A DNA stretch of 15,437 nt, from NCBI GenBank assembly GCA_946411985.1, contig CAMKFY010000017.1:1-15437 (forward strand). Reading direction: 5' to 3'. The notes beneath the pieces were generated by a model. The model saw only the letters and a list, made by a program, of their open reading frames with translations. It had not been told where the DNA came from and did no database searches. Numbering within the stretch: position 1 is the stretch's first letter; every line of letters begins with the position of its first letter. Positions 1 to 7,127 of the stretch are shown here, one piece after another. The translations under genes and the position numbers were made by a program. This DNA comes from an uncultured Clostridiaceae bacterium. Lineage in GTDB: Bacteria > Bacillota > Clostridia > Oscillospirales > Ruminococcaceae.

Positions 1-139
1 TATTATAACAAAATTAACAATTAGCATTATACCTTTTAAATCTTTAATATCTTTAGTTTTTGTGTTTATGTTTAGTTTTGTTTTATTCCCTATGTTCTGC
101 TCATTATTTAACAACAGCTTATTCTATAGCTTTAAAAAC
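1..139 (+). repeat. Direct repeat, copy 1 (268-base offset)
   Basis: Bases 1-139 match 269-407 with three substitutions (positions 56, 57 and 91). The repeat is cut by the window edge and may start earlier. Because the 268-base offset is not a multiple of three, the two copies lie in different reading frames. It looks like a fairly recent tandem duplication inside the 5' part of a membrane protein gene. Confidence 0.93.
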
Positions 140-193
140 TGCTTTCACTCTTTATTTAATAGCAAAAACATTCAAAACAAAAATTTTAAATAA
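2..193 (+). pseudogene. Truncated duplicate of membrane protein gene 5' part
   Basis: The frame is open from the left edge and encodes the same two hydrophobic segments as the downstream gene (TKLTISIIPF, then FVFMFSFVLFPMF and NNSLFYSFKN). It then leaves the shared sequence at base 140 and stops at TAA 191-193 after about 17 unrelated residues. The start would lie about 34 bases left of the window if this copy has the same start as the next. It is best read as a broken promoter-proximal copy produced by the 268-base duplication. It could also be the true start of the gene, with the duplication having broken the frame; the left flank would decide. Confidence 0.55.
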
Positions 194-233
194 TATTAAT
201 AAACTACACTCAAATTTTTGGAGGTGTTTTAAC

Positions 234-857
234 ATTATATTTAGAAGTTTTATAATATTAATTACTTTTATTATAACAAAATTAACAATTAGCATTATAC
301 CTTTTAAATCTTTAATATCTTTAACTTTTGTGTTTATGTTTAGTTTTGTTTTATTCCCAATGTTCTGCTCATTATTTAACAACAGCTTATTCTATAGCTT
401 TAAAAACGGATATAAAAACACAGTTAAAACGGGAATTATAATATCTGTGTTATTAGAAGCTATAGGAATAGCCTTAATGCTACCATTTTCAATAACTTTA
501 AAATATAAAAACTTTATAATTTTAGCGCCATTAGCCGCTAGCTTAGGAGCTACATTATGGCTTTTAATATTAACAAATTTTGCATATACACCAATCTTTA
601 AAGAAAATAAACCGGCAGACAGAATAGTTATGTCTTTTAAAATGGCAAAAAAAAATTACTACAAAACATTCGTAATAACAATAAAAACATATATACTGTT
701 CATTTTAATAATACCAATACCGTGGGCTATTACAAAATATATAAAAACAATAAAACAAATATATAAAAAGTATGGTGGAGACGATGGGGTTCGAACCCAC
801 GACCTCTTGAATGCCATTCAAACGCGCTCCCAACTGCGCCACGCCCCCAAGCAGTAA
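234..857 (+). CDS. Multi-pass membrane protein, unrecognised, 3' end fused to tRNA antisense
   Basis: Family not recognised. About five hydrophobic segments are visible: RSFIILITFIITKLTISII, ISLTFVFMFSFVLFPMF, TGIIISVLLEAIGIALML, FIILAPLAASLGATLWLLIL and KTYILFILIIPIPWA. Short basic stretches (KNGYKNTVK, SFKMAKKNYYK) lie between them, as in integral membrane proteins. A strong GGAGG at 220-224 points to initiation near 234, where the in-frame codon is ATT. The only in-frame ATG upstream is at 60, but from there translation would read the first repeat copy out of frame and without a ribosome binding site. ATG 336 is the next alternative. No stop occurs before the tRNA: the last 27 or so codons are antisense to tRNA-Ala and end at TAA 855-857, so the C-terminus is probably not native. 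Function unknown; the gene may be defective. Confidence 0.45.
   Translation: MIFRSFIILITFIITKLTISIIPFKSLISLTFVFMFSFVLFPMFCSLFNNSLFYSFKNGYKNTVKTGIIISVLLEAIGIALMLPFSITLKYKNFIILAPLAASLGATLWLLILTNFAYTPIFKENKPADRIVMSFKMAKKNYYKTFVITIKTYILFILIIPIPWAITKYIKTIKQIYKKYGGDDGVRTHDLLNAIQTRSQLRHAPKQ
269..407 (+). repeat. Direct repeat, copy 2
   Basis: Second copy of the sequence at 1-139, 98% identical by direct comparison. Two adjacent changes turn a Val codon in copy 1 into Thr here and the third is silent. The identity stops sharply at 407, where copy 2 continues into the rest of the membrane protein frame while copy 1 continues into unrelated AT-rich sequence. Confidence 0.93.
773..848 (-). tRNA. tRNA-Ala (anticodon GGC)
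   Basis: A full cloverleaf can be folded on the - strand: 7-bp acceptor stem with the G3-U70 wobble that marks alanine tRNAs, D arm, anticodon loop ATGGCAT giving anticodon GGC, T loop TTCGAAC, and an encoded CCA end at 773-775. The length is 76 bases. It decodes GCC and GCU. Its own promoter lies at 871-899. The membrane gene on the opposite strand reads straight through it. Confidence 0.97.
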
Positions 858-870
858 ACACAACTACTTC

Positions 871-899
871 ATTATATAAAATATAAATTCAAAAATCAA
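871..899 (-). promoter_or_regulatory. Promoter of tRNA-Ala
   Basis: On the - strand TTGATT (894-899), a 17-base spacer and a perfect TATAAT (871-876). The expected start is about 16 bases before the tRNA 5' end. It lies between the ribF stop (903) and the tRNA, so the tRNA need not depend on the ribF transcript. Confidence 0.8.
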
Positions 900-902
900 T
901 AG

Positions 903-1727
903 CTAATATAAATATTTTAAAAAAATTAAACGCAAATATTCACCTTTAGGGTTAGCTTTAAAAAAATTATGCATATAAACCTTAACAATATATGAGCCAT
1001 TTAACCTTTCAACATAACTAACGCTAGGGTATAAATTCCCACAGATTAAAGCTTTAGTAATATAAAGCCCACTATGAGGAACAGTAAAATTTACACCAAA
1101 CACATTTTTAAAAACAATAAAATTATTATAATATCTAAAATTTAATATTTTAAAGTTTATAAAAAAATTACGCCCTAAAATACTATTTAGCAGCGGCAAA
1201 TTCCCATCTTTTAAAGCTAAACGTGCCCTAGAAGACGAAGCAGGCTCACCGCACACATTTAAAAGCTCTAAAACTTTAACGTTAACACTATGCATCTTAG
1301 CTAACATTTTGAGCTTTAAAACGTCTCCTTTATTATCTTTCCCAAATTTTAAGTTTTTACCACAAACTATTAACTTAGCGTTTAATTTTTTTATTAGGAC
1401 ATCCTCAAAAAATTGCACGTAATCTAAATTCTTAATATTTTCATAAGGCACCGATAACACTACTTTAACGCCCATTTTTTTTAACATATAAAACTTTTCG
1501 CTACTACTATTTAAAAAGCTAAAATTATTCTTAGATTTAGCAACCTTATTTGTCATATCTATTGTAAACACAACAGGCATATACGAACTTTTAACCAAAC
1601 TTGAAATTACACTTCTATGCCCAATATGCATTCCGTCAAAAACACCAATTGCTACTGCCGTTTTATTTTTAATTTTTATTATAAACTTAAAAACTTTAAA
1701 ACAATCCTCATAGGAAGCAATACTCAA
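903..1727 (-). CDS. ribF: RibF-like FMN adenylyltransferase with degenerate riboflavin kinase domain
   Basis: Bifunctional RibF normally phosphorylates riboflavin to FMN and adenylates FMN to FAD in the cytoplasm. The N-terminal adenylyltransferase domain is convincing: GVFDGMHIGH nucleotide-binding motif at residues 28-37, the LKFGKDNKGD segment and the ASSSRARLALKDG segment that match conserved positions of the family. The C-terminal part starts normally with LGRNF but lacks the glycine-rich GRTIGFPTAN loop and the RPTF and EVHLLD segments of riboflavin kinases, and is shorter than usual. The kinase activity is therefore probably lost (inference). The start chosen is TTG 1727-1725, nine bases after GGAG; a TTG at 1742 in the same frame has no binding site. 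The gene is the third in the nrnA-truB-ribF unit, 162 bases after truB, and stops with TAG. Confidence 0.85.
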   Translation of the reverse strand: MSIASYEDCFKVFKFIIKIKNKTAVAIGVFDGMHIGHRSVISSLVKSSYMPVVFTIDMTNKVAKSKNNFSFLNSSSEKFYMLKKMGVKVVLSVPYENIKNLDYVQFFEDVLIKKLNAKLIVCGKNLKFGKDNKGDVLKLKMLAKMHSVNVKVLELLNVCGEPASSSRARLALKDGNLPLLNSILGRNFFINFKILNFRYYNNFIVFKNVFGVNFTVPHSGLYITKALICGNLYPSVSYVERLNGSYIVKVYMHNFFKANPKGEYLRLIFLKYLY

Positions 1728-1889
1728 AATAGCCCACTCCAACTAGCATTATTTAAACATAAAATATTTTTACCGTTTTAATTATGTTAAACTCCTAAAA
1801 ATTAACTCGCACAATATAAACACACTAATAACGCATTTAACACTAAAAAATTTAAAATTTAAACAAAACTAAGCCGTTCGCTATATTCA

Positions 1890-2795
1890 CTATTTAAACA
1901 GCCTATCTATTTTTAAAAAACCATTTTCATTGTGCGCAAGCCCTAAAAATTCATTCTCACAATACACACTAACAATGCCTTTTATATTACAAACCCCACC
2001 TAAACTTAATTTAACACCATTTAAAAATTTACTTCGTTGAGAAATATTAATATTTAACCTATTAAAGCCCTTAAAAACACTCTCAACTGGCAATATTAAC
2101 GAACACAGCTGCTCAATATCTTCTAAGCCAACAATATATTCAAGCTTCACAGAATCTTTTAAATAAAACCCACAAGAAAAGCTACGCACCAAACTAGAAA
2201 GTGTACCAAATACACCAAGCGCCCTGCCTATATCGTCTATTAAACTGCGCACATATGTGCCACTAGAACAAAAAATTAGCAAAACCCCTTCCTGTCTAAC
2301 TTCGTTAAACTGCAAAAGCTCTAAATTATATATATTTACAATACGTTCCTTTCTGTTTATAACCTTGCCCTGCCTTGCCAAATTGTATAACTTTTCCCCG
2401 TTCACCTTAACAGCAGAATACATAGGCGGTAGCTGCTTCAACTCGCCTTTAAAATTAGGAATAATTGAAATTATATCTTTCTCTGTTATTTTACTAATCT
2501 TTCTATTTAAAACTCTGCCTGTTATATCTAAAGTATCGGTGTTAAAACCTAGCTTAAAACCAGCCACATATTCTTTATTGCTATTAGGCAAAAAATTTAT
2601 GGCTTTCGTAGCCTTGCCAAAAAACACCGGCAACACACCTGTAGCAATTGGGTCTAACGTGCCTGCGTGGCCTATTCTTTTTATTTTTAATATACGCCTT
2701 AATTTAAAAATAACGTCAAAAGAGGTGCAACCGTACGGTTTATTTATAACTAGTATTCCACTTGCTAAAATAAAAACTCCTCCTTTAAAGCACAT
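1890..2795 (-). CDS. truB: tRNA pseudouridine(55) synthase TruB
   Basis: Converts uridine 55 of the T loop of most tRNAs to pseudouridine. The family signature GHAGTLDPIATGVLPV holds the catalytic Asp (D48 counted from the ATG). KPYGCTSFDV near the start, LPPMYSAVKVNGEKLY and SSGTYVRSLIDDIGRALG are further TruB motifs, and the length fits. The ATG at 2795 lies 30 bases inside nrnA and has only a weak upstream site. A perfect AAAGGAGGAG (2777-2786) sits just downstream of that ATG, 7 bases before an in-frame ATT (2771-2769) that would give a protein starting MLASGILVINKP, as TruB proteins usually begin. The true start may therefore be ATT. Translation is probably coupled to nrnA. Confidence 0.95.
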   Translation of the reverse strand: MCFKGGVFILASGILVINKPYGCTSFDVIFKLRRILKIKRIGHAGTLDPIATGVLPVFFGKATKAINFLPNSNKEYVAGFKLGFNTDTLDITGRVLNRKISKITEKDIISIIPNFKGELKQLPPMYSAVKVNGEKLYNLARQGKVINRKERIVNIYNLELLQFNEVRQEGVLLIFCSSGTYVRSLIDDIGRALGVFGTLSSLVRSFSCGFYLKDSVKLEYIVGLEDIEQLCSLILPVESVFKGFNRLNINISQRSKFLNGVKLSLGGVCNIKGIVSVYCENEFLGLAHNENGFLKIDRLFK

Positions 2796-3715
2796 ATTAA
2801 CTTCTCGCGCACCAAACCTATATTACCATTTACCATACAACCAGCAGCAGCCTCATGCCCACCACCACCAAACCGTCTACAAAAAATATTAGCACTATAA
2901 CCATTTCTAGCACGTACAGATATTTTATAACAATATTCCTGCTCCTGCTTTGCTGTTATGGCCACACAAACTCCGTGCACACAAGCAGGAATATAGGCTA
3001 TATCTGCGCAATCTTCTTTTGTGGCATTAACATTATTTATAATCTGCTGCGTTACGAAAACCAAAGCACACCTTCCATTAAAATAATATTCTAAATTAGA
3101 TATTATCTCCTTTTCTAACTGTAACCTTGCTCTAGTTTTATTATCGAACATGTAAAAATTAATACTGCTAAAATCTGCGCCTTTTTCTATTAACTCCGCA
3201 GCTATTTTATGCGTTAATGGAGTTACATTAGAAAATTTAAAGCAACCTGTATCTGTGCATATCCCAGTATATAAACAGTTTAATATATTTTTATTTAAAT
3301 TAACACCAAGCTCTTTTAATATTAAATATATTAACTCACAAGCGGCAGCACGCTCATGGTCTACAAATTTTAAACGCGCTGGTATTTTATTTGAATCGTG
3401 ATGGTCTATACACAACGAAAAAGCCTTATCTCGAAAATTTTCATCTAGCAGCATCAAATCTGCCACATCTACAGTTATAAAATTCTCCACATCAAAACTT
3501 AACTCACAACCACTTTTAGGGTATAAAAAATCAAACTTTTCCATATGCTCTTTACCCATAACCTGCACTTTGCTTTTCTTCCCAATTTCTAAAAGTGCAT
3601 AAAAAAGCGCATAAGCCCCACCTAACGTGTCACCATCTAAATTTTTATGACACAAAATGCAATAATTATCATTATCGCGCAAAAATTTAACAACACGCTC
3701 CACACCTACGCTCAT
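2765..3715 (-). CDS. nrnA: DHH phosphoesterase, bifunctional nanoRNase/pAp phosphatase NrnA
   Basis: NrnA proteins degrade 2- to 5-mer RNAs and dephosphorylate pAp in the cytoplasm. The DHH domain motifs appear in order: HKNLDGDTLGG (D27, D29; the usual Pro after Asn is Leu), TVDVAD, IDHHDSN, and TGICTDTGCFKFSN. The C-terminal DHHA1 domain ends in FGGGGHEAAAGC, the substrate-binding glycine-rich motif. All metal ligands expected for the family look present. ATG 3715 follows GGTGGAG by nine bases. It is the first gene of a unit with truB and ribF, behind a strong promoter at 3796-3824; this neighbourhood next to rbfA is standard in Firmicutes. The 3' end overlaps truB. Confidence 0.93.
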   Translation of the reverse strand: MSVGVERVVKFLRDNDNYCILCHKNLDGDTLGGAYALFYALLEIGKKSKVQVMGKEHMEKFDFLYPKSGCELSFDVENFITVDVADLMLLDENFRDKAFSLCIDHHDSNKIPARLKFVDHERAAACELIYLILKELGVNLNKNILNCLYTGICTDTGCFKFSNVTPLTHKIAAELIEKGADFSSINFYMFDNKTRARLQLEKEIISNLEYYFNGRCALVFVTQQIINNVNATKEDCADIAYIPACVHGVCVAITAKQEQEYCYKISVRARNGYSANIFCRRFGGGGHEAAAGCMVNGNIGLVREKLICALKEEFLF

Positions 3716-3795
3716 AAAATATTACTCCACCACACAGCTCTTATAATAAAATATAAATAACCACACCTGCAATCAATCTATATTTGATATGCTGC

Positions 3796-3824
3796 ATTAT
3801 ACCATACTTTAAACAATCTTGCAA
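3796..3824 (-). promoter_or_regulatory. Promoter of nrnA-truB-ribF
   Basis: On the - strand TTGCAA (3819-3824), 17-base spacer, TATAAT (3796-3801), with TGG just before the -10 box as in extended -10 promoters. The predicted start is near 3789, leaving a leader of about 70 bases before nrnA. It shows that nrnA-truB-ribF can be transcribed apart from the nusA-infB operon. Confidence 0.82.
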
Positions 3825-3850
3825 TTTTTTTACATTTATATTCTATTTAA

Positions 3851-3895
3851 AAAAATAAGGCCTGACGCGCTTAAAACCCTTAACTCCTTATTTTT
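3851..3895 (-). terminator. Terminator-like hairpin at the end of rbfA
   Basis: A perfect 10-bp inverted repeat (3851-3860 with 3886-3895, AAAAATAAGG on the - strand) overlaps the rbfA stop codon and is followed on the - strand by a run of seven T. An alternative TAAGG/CCTTA pairing shares the same T run. The 25-base loop is long for an intrinsic terminator, so confidence is moderate. It sits just before the nrnA promoter, as expected for an operon boundary. Confidence 0.5.
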
Positions 3896-4221
3896 AAAAA
3901 AAGCTCCTCCATATGTTCATTATATTTTATATAATCTTCTGCTAAAAAATCTAACTTGGGCACCTTTTTTAGCTTTAAGTTTTTAGATATTTCATGACGT
4001 ATAAAACCAGCGGCTCTATTTAAAAAAACTAAGGCCTGCCTTGCGTAAACAATGCCCTTAATAGAACTGATATATATTTTAGCAAAAGAACAATCTCTGC
4101 TAACCTTAACGCAAACAACACTAATTTGCTTAGAAGCTAAAGACATATTTTTTAAATTTCTTATTACAAGGCTCACCTGCCTTCTTATATTTTCTTCTGC
4201 TCGTTCACATCTAAAACTCAT
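3880..4221 (-). CDS. rbfA: 30S ribosome-binding factor RbfA
   Basis: RbfA is a KH-type factor that binds immature 30S subunits and assists 16S rRNA 5'-end maturation. The N-terminus FRCERAEENIRRQVSLVI matches the family start (RxxRvxexIrxevs), followed by the KIYISSI strand and the AAGFIRHEISKNLKLKKVPKLDF segment, the most conserved part of RbfA. The protein is 113 residues, a usual length. ATG 4221 is chosen, seven bases after GGGGG; the frame is open further up to a TTG at 4245, but that lies before the ribosome binding site. It is the last gene of the rimP-nusA-ylxR-infB-rbfA operon, 25 bases after infB. Confidence 0.93.
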   Translation of the reverse strand: MSFRCERAEENIRRQVSLVIRNLKNMSLASKQISVVCVKVSRDCSFAKIYISSIKGIVYARQALVFLNRAAGFIRHEISKNLKLKKVPKLDFLAEDYIKYNEHMEELFLKIRS

Positions 4222-4246
4222 TTTAATTCCCCCACAATTAAACAAA

Positions 4247-6781
4247 CTAAACCTTGTCTTTTATCTGTTCTATAATAAAAAATTCTAAAACATCACCAAC
4301 TTTAATATCATTAAACTTTTCAAGCCCAATGCCACACTCAAACTCTTTTAACACCTCTTTAACATCATCTTTAAACCGCTTTAAAGATTTTATATTATCT
4401 TGAGCTACAACAATGCCATCGCGCACAAGCCGAACATTTGCCTTTCTTAAAACCTTACCAGAATTAACATAACAACCCGCAACCGTCCCAACATTTGATA
4501 TTTTATACACCTGCAACACTTCTGCTGAGCCTAACTCTACCACACGCTCTTTTGGAGCAAGAATGCCATTTATAGCCTTTTCCAAATCTTCTATGGCATC
4601 ATATATTACTCTATAAAGCCTAATTTCCACTCCATCAGCCTGAGCTAAATTTTTAACTATAGAATTTGGCCGAACATTAAAGCCCACAACAACAGCCTTA
4701 GAAGCCAAAGCCAAATTAACATCAGATTCACTTATAGCCCCAACTGCGCCATGAATTATACTAATTTTAACTTCATCGTTAGAAAGCTTTTCTAAAGAGC
4801 CTTTTATGGCCTCTACAGAGCCTTGCGTATCGGCTTTAACTATAATGTTTATGGTGTGCCGTTGCCCTTGTTTAATTTGACTAAATATATTATCAAGGCT
4901 TACTTTATTTTCCTCAAACTGCTTAGTTTTTTCTATTTCTTTTCGCTTTTCCACCAATTCTCTTGCTAACTTTTCATCTGAAACCGCATTAAATGCATCC
5001 CCAGCAAAAGGCACCTGTGAAAGCCCTGTTATCTCCACAGGAGTGGAAGGCCCAGCAGAATGAACTCTTTTGCCTTTATCGTTTAACATAACTCTAACAC
5101 GACCCAAAGCCATGCCAGCTATAACATAATCGCCCACCTTTAACGTGCCACTTTGAACAAGAAGCGTGGCAACAGGCCCCCTGCCCTTATCTAAATATGC
5201 TTCCACTACCGAGCCTTTTGCAAAGCTATCTTTGCATGCTTTTAACTCCTTAACTTCCGCCACCAAATCTATCATTTCCAAAAGTTGAGAAATCCCTTCA
5301 CCCGTTTTAGCAGACACTGGAACGCATATAACGTCCCCTCCCCATTCTTCTGGAACCAAACCGTATTCTGTAAGCTCATTTTTTATTTTCTCCACATTGG
5401 CCTGCGGTTTATCTATTTTATTTATAGCCACTATTATAGACACCTTAGCAGCCTTAGCATGGTTTATAGCTTCCTTAGTTTGCGGCATTATGCCATCATC
5501 AGCAGCCACAACCAACACTGCAATATCTGTAACGTTAACTCCGCGCATTCTCATAGCAGTAAACGCCTCATGCCCAGGAGTATCTAAAAATGTTATGCCT
5601 TTATTCCCAATTTTAACGGTGTACGCTCCAATATGCTGTGTTATTCCGCCTGCCTCAGAAGAAATAATATTTGTGTTTCTTATTTTATCTAAAAGACTAG
5701 TTTTACCGTGGTCTACATGCCCCACCACCACCACAACTGGGTCTCTTGGTAATAAAACTTCATCTTTTGTTTCTTGCTCTTCAAAAAGCCTTTCTTCTAT
5801 TGTAACGGTTACCTCATGCTCCACGTTAGCGCCAAGCTCAGACGCAACTATTGAAGCAGTATCAAAATCTATATTTTCATTAGCATTAGCCATAACTCCA
5901 AGTGCCATTAACTGCTTTATAACCTGAGCCACATTAACCTTAAGCCGCAACGCCAATTCCGACACAACAATAGAATCTGGTATGCTTATTTTTAATTTTT
6001 GTTGACGTGCCTTCTCTAAAGCCAAACGCTGCAACTTCTGAGCCTCTGTTTCTTTTTTCTTTAAATTTTTTTGCACAACCTTTTTTTTAAATTTCTTCTT
6101 ATTTTGAAAGCTGTCTTTAATTTTATTATCGTTAGCTATATTCTCATATCGCTCATTATATTTATCAAAATTAACCTGAGAAGTTTTTGTAGATACAAAT
6201 TTTTTATTTTCCTCTTCATGTAAAACTTCAGAGCTTGCATTTGGCTTTTCAGATTTTTTTAATGTTATGGTTATAGGTTTCTCTTTTTTTTCTTTAACAT
6301 CTTTAACATTCTTTGCAGTTAAATTTTTAACATTTTCCTTTTTTGGGGGAGCTTTTTCAAATTTGGCTTTCTTATTTTCTGCCTTTTCAACATGCTCCTT
6401 TTCTTCTACATTTTCAAACGTTTTTTCCTTTTGGGCAATGTTATCAACTTTTTTTTCTAACTTATCTGAGCTTTTTTCAATGGCAGTAGGTTTTAAATTT
6501 TCTCCCTTTTCTACGTTTTGCGCATCGTTTGCATTGTGTAATTTCTCCGCCATATTTCCATTTTCAGAATATTTCAAATCTGCAGACTTAAAATATTCTT
6601 CAAAACTATCTACCTGGTTTTTCTGAGAATATAGTTCTAAGGCTATATTTGCCTCCTCATCTGTGAGGCTTGTTGTTGTTTTTGGCGGCTTCTTAAAATA
6701 TTTTTTTAAAGACTCCACAAGCTCCTTAGAAGCCAACTTCAAATCTTTAGCTAACTCAGATATTTTATATTTTTTCATCAT
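4247..6781 (-). CDS. infB: Translation initiation factor IF-2
   Basis: IF-2 is the GTPase that places initiator fMet-tRNA in the P site and promotes subunit joining. The 844-residue protein has an N-terminal IF2_N helical unit (KYKISELAKDLKLASKELVE), a long Lys/Glu-rich linker (about 60-255), a second IF2_N unit (IVVSELALRLKVNVAQVIKQL, about 268-320) and the G domain: GHVDHGKT 354-361, DTPGH 400-404, NKID 454-457, SAKTGEG. The EF-Tu-like domain II and the C-terminal IF-2 domains follow (VKADTQGSVEAIKGSLEKL, NVRPNSIVKNLA). Start ATG 6781 lies 10 bases after AGGGGTG; a second ATG follows directly. It lies 55 bases after ylxR, without the ylxQ gene usually found there. Confidence 0.98.
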   Translation of the reverse strand: MMKKYKISELAKDLKLASKELVESLKKYFKKPPKTTTSLTDEEANIALELYSQKNQVDSFEEYFKSADLKYSENGNMAEKLHNANDAQNVEKGENLKPTAIEKSSDKLEKKVDNIAQKEKTFENVEEKEHVEKAENKKAKFEKAPPKKENVKNLTAKNVKDVKEKKEKPITITLKKSEKPNASSEVLHEEENKKFVSTKTSQVNFDKYNERYENIANDNKIKDSFQNKKKFKKKVVQKNLKKKETEAQKLQRLALEKARQQKLKISIPDSIVVSELALRLKVNVAQVIKQLMALGVMANANENIDFDTASIVASELGANVEHEVTVTIEERLFEEQETKDEVLLPRDPVVVVVGHVDHGKTSLLDKIRNTNIISSEAGGITQHIGAYTVKIGNKGITFLDTPGHEAFTAMRMRGVNVTDIAVLVVAADDGIMPQTKEAINHAKAAKVSIIVAINKIDKPQANVEKIKNELTEYGLVPEEWGGDVICVPVSAKTGEGISQLLEMIDLVAEVKELKACKDSFAKGSVVEAYLDKGRGPVATLLVQSGTLKVGDYVIAGMALGRVRVMLNDKGKRVHSAGPSTPVEITGLSQVPFAGDAFNAVSDEKLARELVEKRKEIEKTKQFEENKVSLDNIFSQIKQGQRHTINIIVKADTQGSVEAIKGSLEKLSNDEVKISIIHGAVGAISESDVNLALASKAVVVGFNVRPNSIVKNLAQADGVEIRLYRVIYDAIEDLEKAINGILAPKERVVELGSAEVLQVYKISNVGTVAGCYVNSGKVLRKANVRLVRDGIVVAQDNIKSLKRFKDDVKEVLKEFECGIGLEKFNDIKVGDVLEFFIIEQIKDKV

Positions 6782-6836
6782 AAAAAAACATCACCCCTAA
6801 ATTTAACCTTACTATACTATAAAATAAGAACAAAAT

Positions 6837-7106
6837 TTAAAGCATGCCAACTCTGCTTTCTAGTTCTAAATAAATTTCATCTTTCACAACACACTTAAAC
6901 ATTTTTTGCAAACTTTTCTTCTTTCTCAAAATTTTAACACATTTTTCACAACTGCAAACATAGCTCCCTCGCCCACTAGCCTTTTTAGAATAATCTACAA
7001 ATATATATCCACTTTTATTCTTAACCACTCTTAAAAGATTATATTTAAAATCTTTCTTTCTGCAAGCTATGCAAAGCCTTATAGGCTCATGCTTTTTTTT
7101 TAACAT
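6837..7106 (-). CDS. ylxR: YlxR family protein (RNase P modulator RnpM, DUF448)
   Basis: Small basic RNA-binding protein of the nusA-infB operon. In Bacillus subtilis the family member has been described as RnpM, a modulator of RNase P; its role here is inferred from homology. Diagnostic features are RLCIACRKK near residue 10 (C12, C15), LLRVVKNKSGYIFVDYS and the GRGSYVCSC motif. C-terminal KILRKKKSLQKMF matches the basic helix of the family. The 89-residue length is normal. ATG 7106 follows AGGGGA by seven bases. The gap to nusA is 21 bases. Confidence 0.92.
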   Translation of the reverse strand: MLKKKHEPIRLCIACRKKDFKYNLLRVVKNKSGYIFVDYSKKASGRGSYVCSCEKCVKILRKKKSLQKMFKCVVKDEIYLELESRVGML

Positions 7107-7127
7107 AAAAATATCCCCTAAACAAAC

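Noticed and set aside
60..233. Start of the membrane protein at the ATG at position 60
   Set aside because: The stretch before 140 is read out of frame relative to the homologous repeat copy at 269-407, and no ribosome binding site precedes the ATG.
2257..3094. Two + strand frames opposite truB and nrnA
   Set aside because: They are shadows of well-supported genes on the - strand and resemble no known proteins.
6267..6626. Phe/Ser-rich frame opposite the infB linker
   Set aside because: It is the antisense of the Lys/Glu-rich linker of IF-2; such composition produces open antisense frames.
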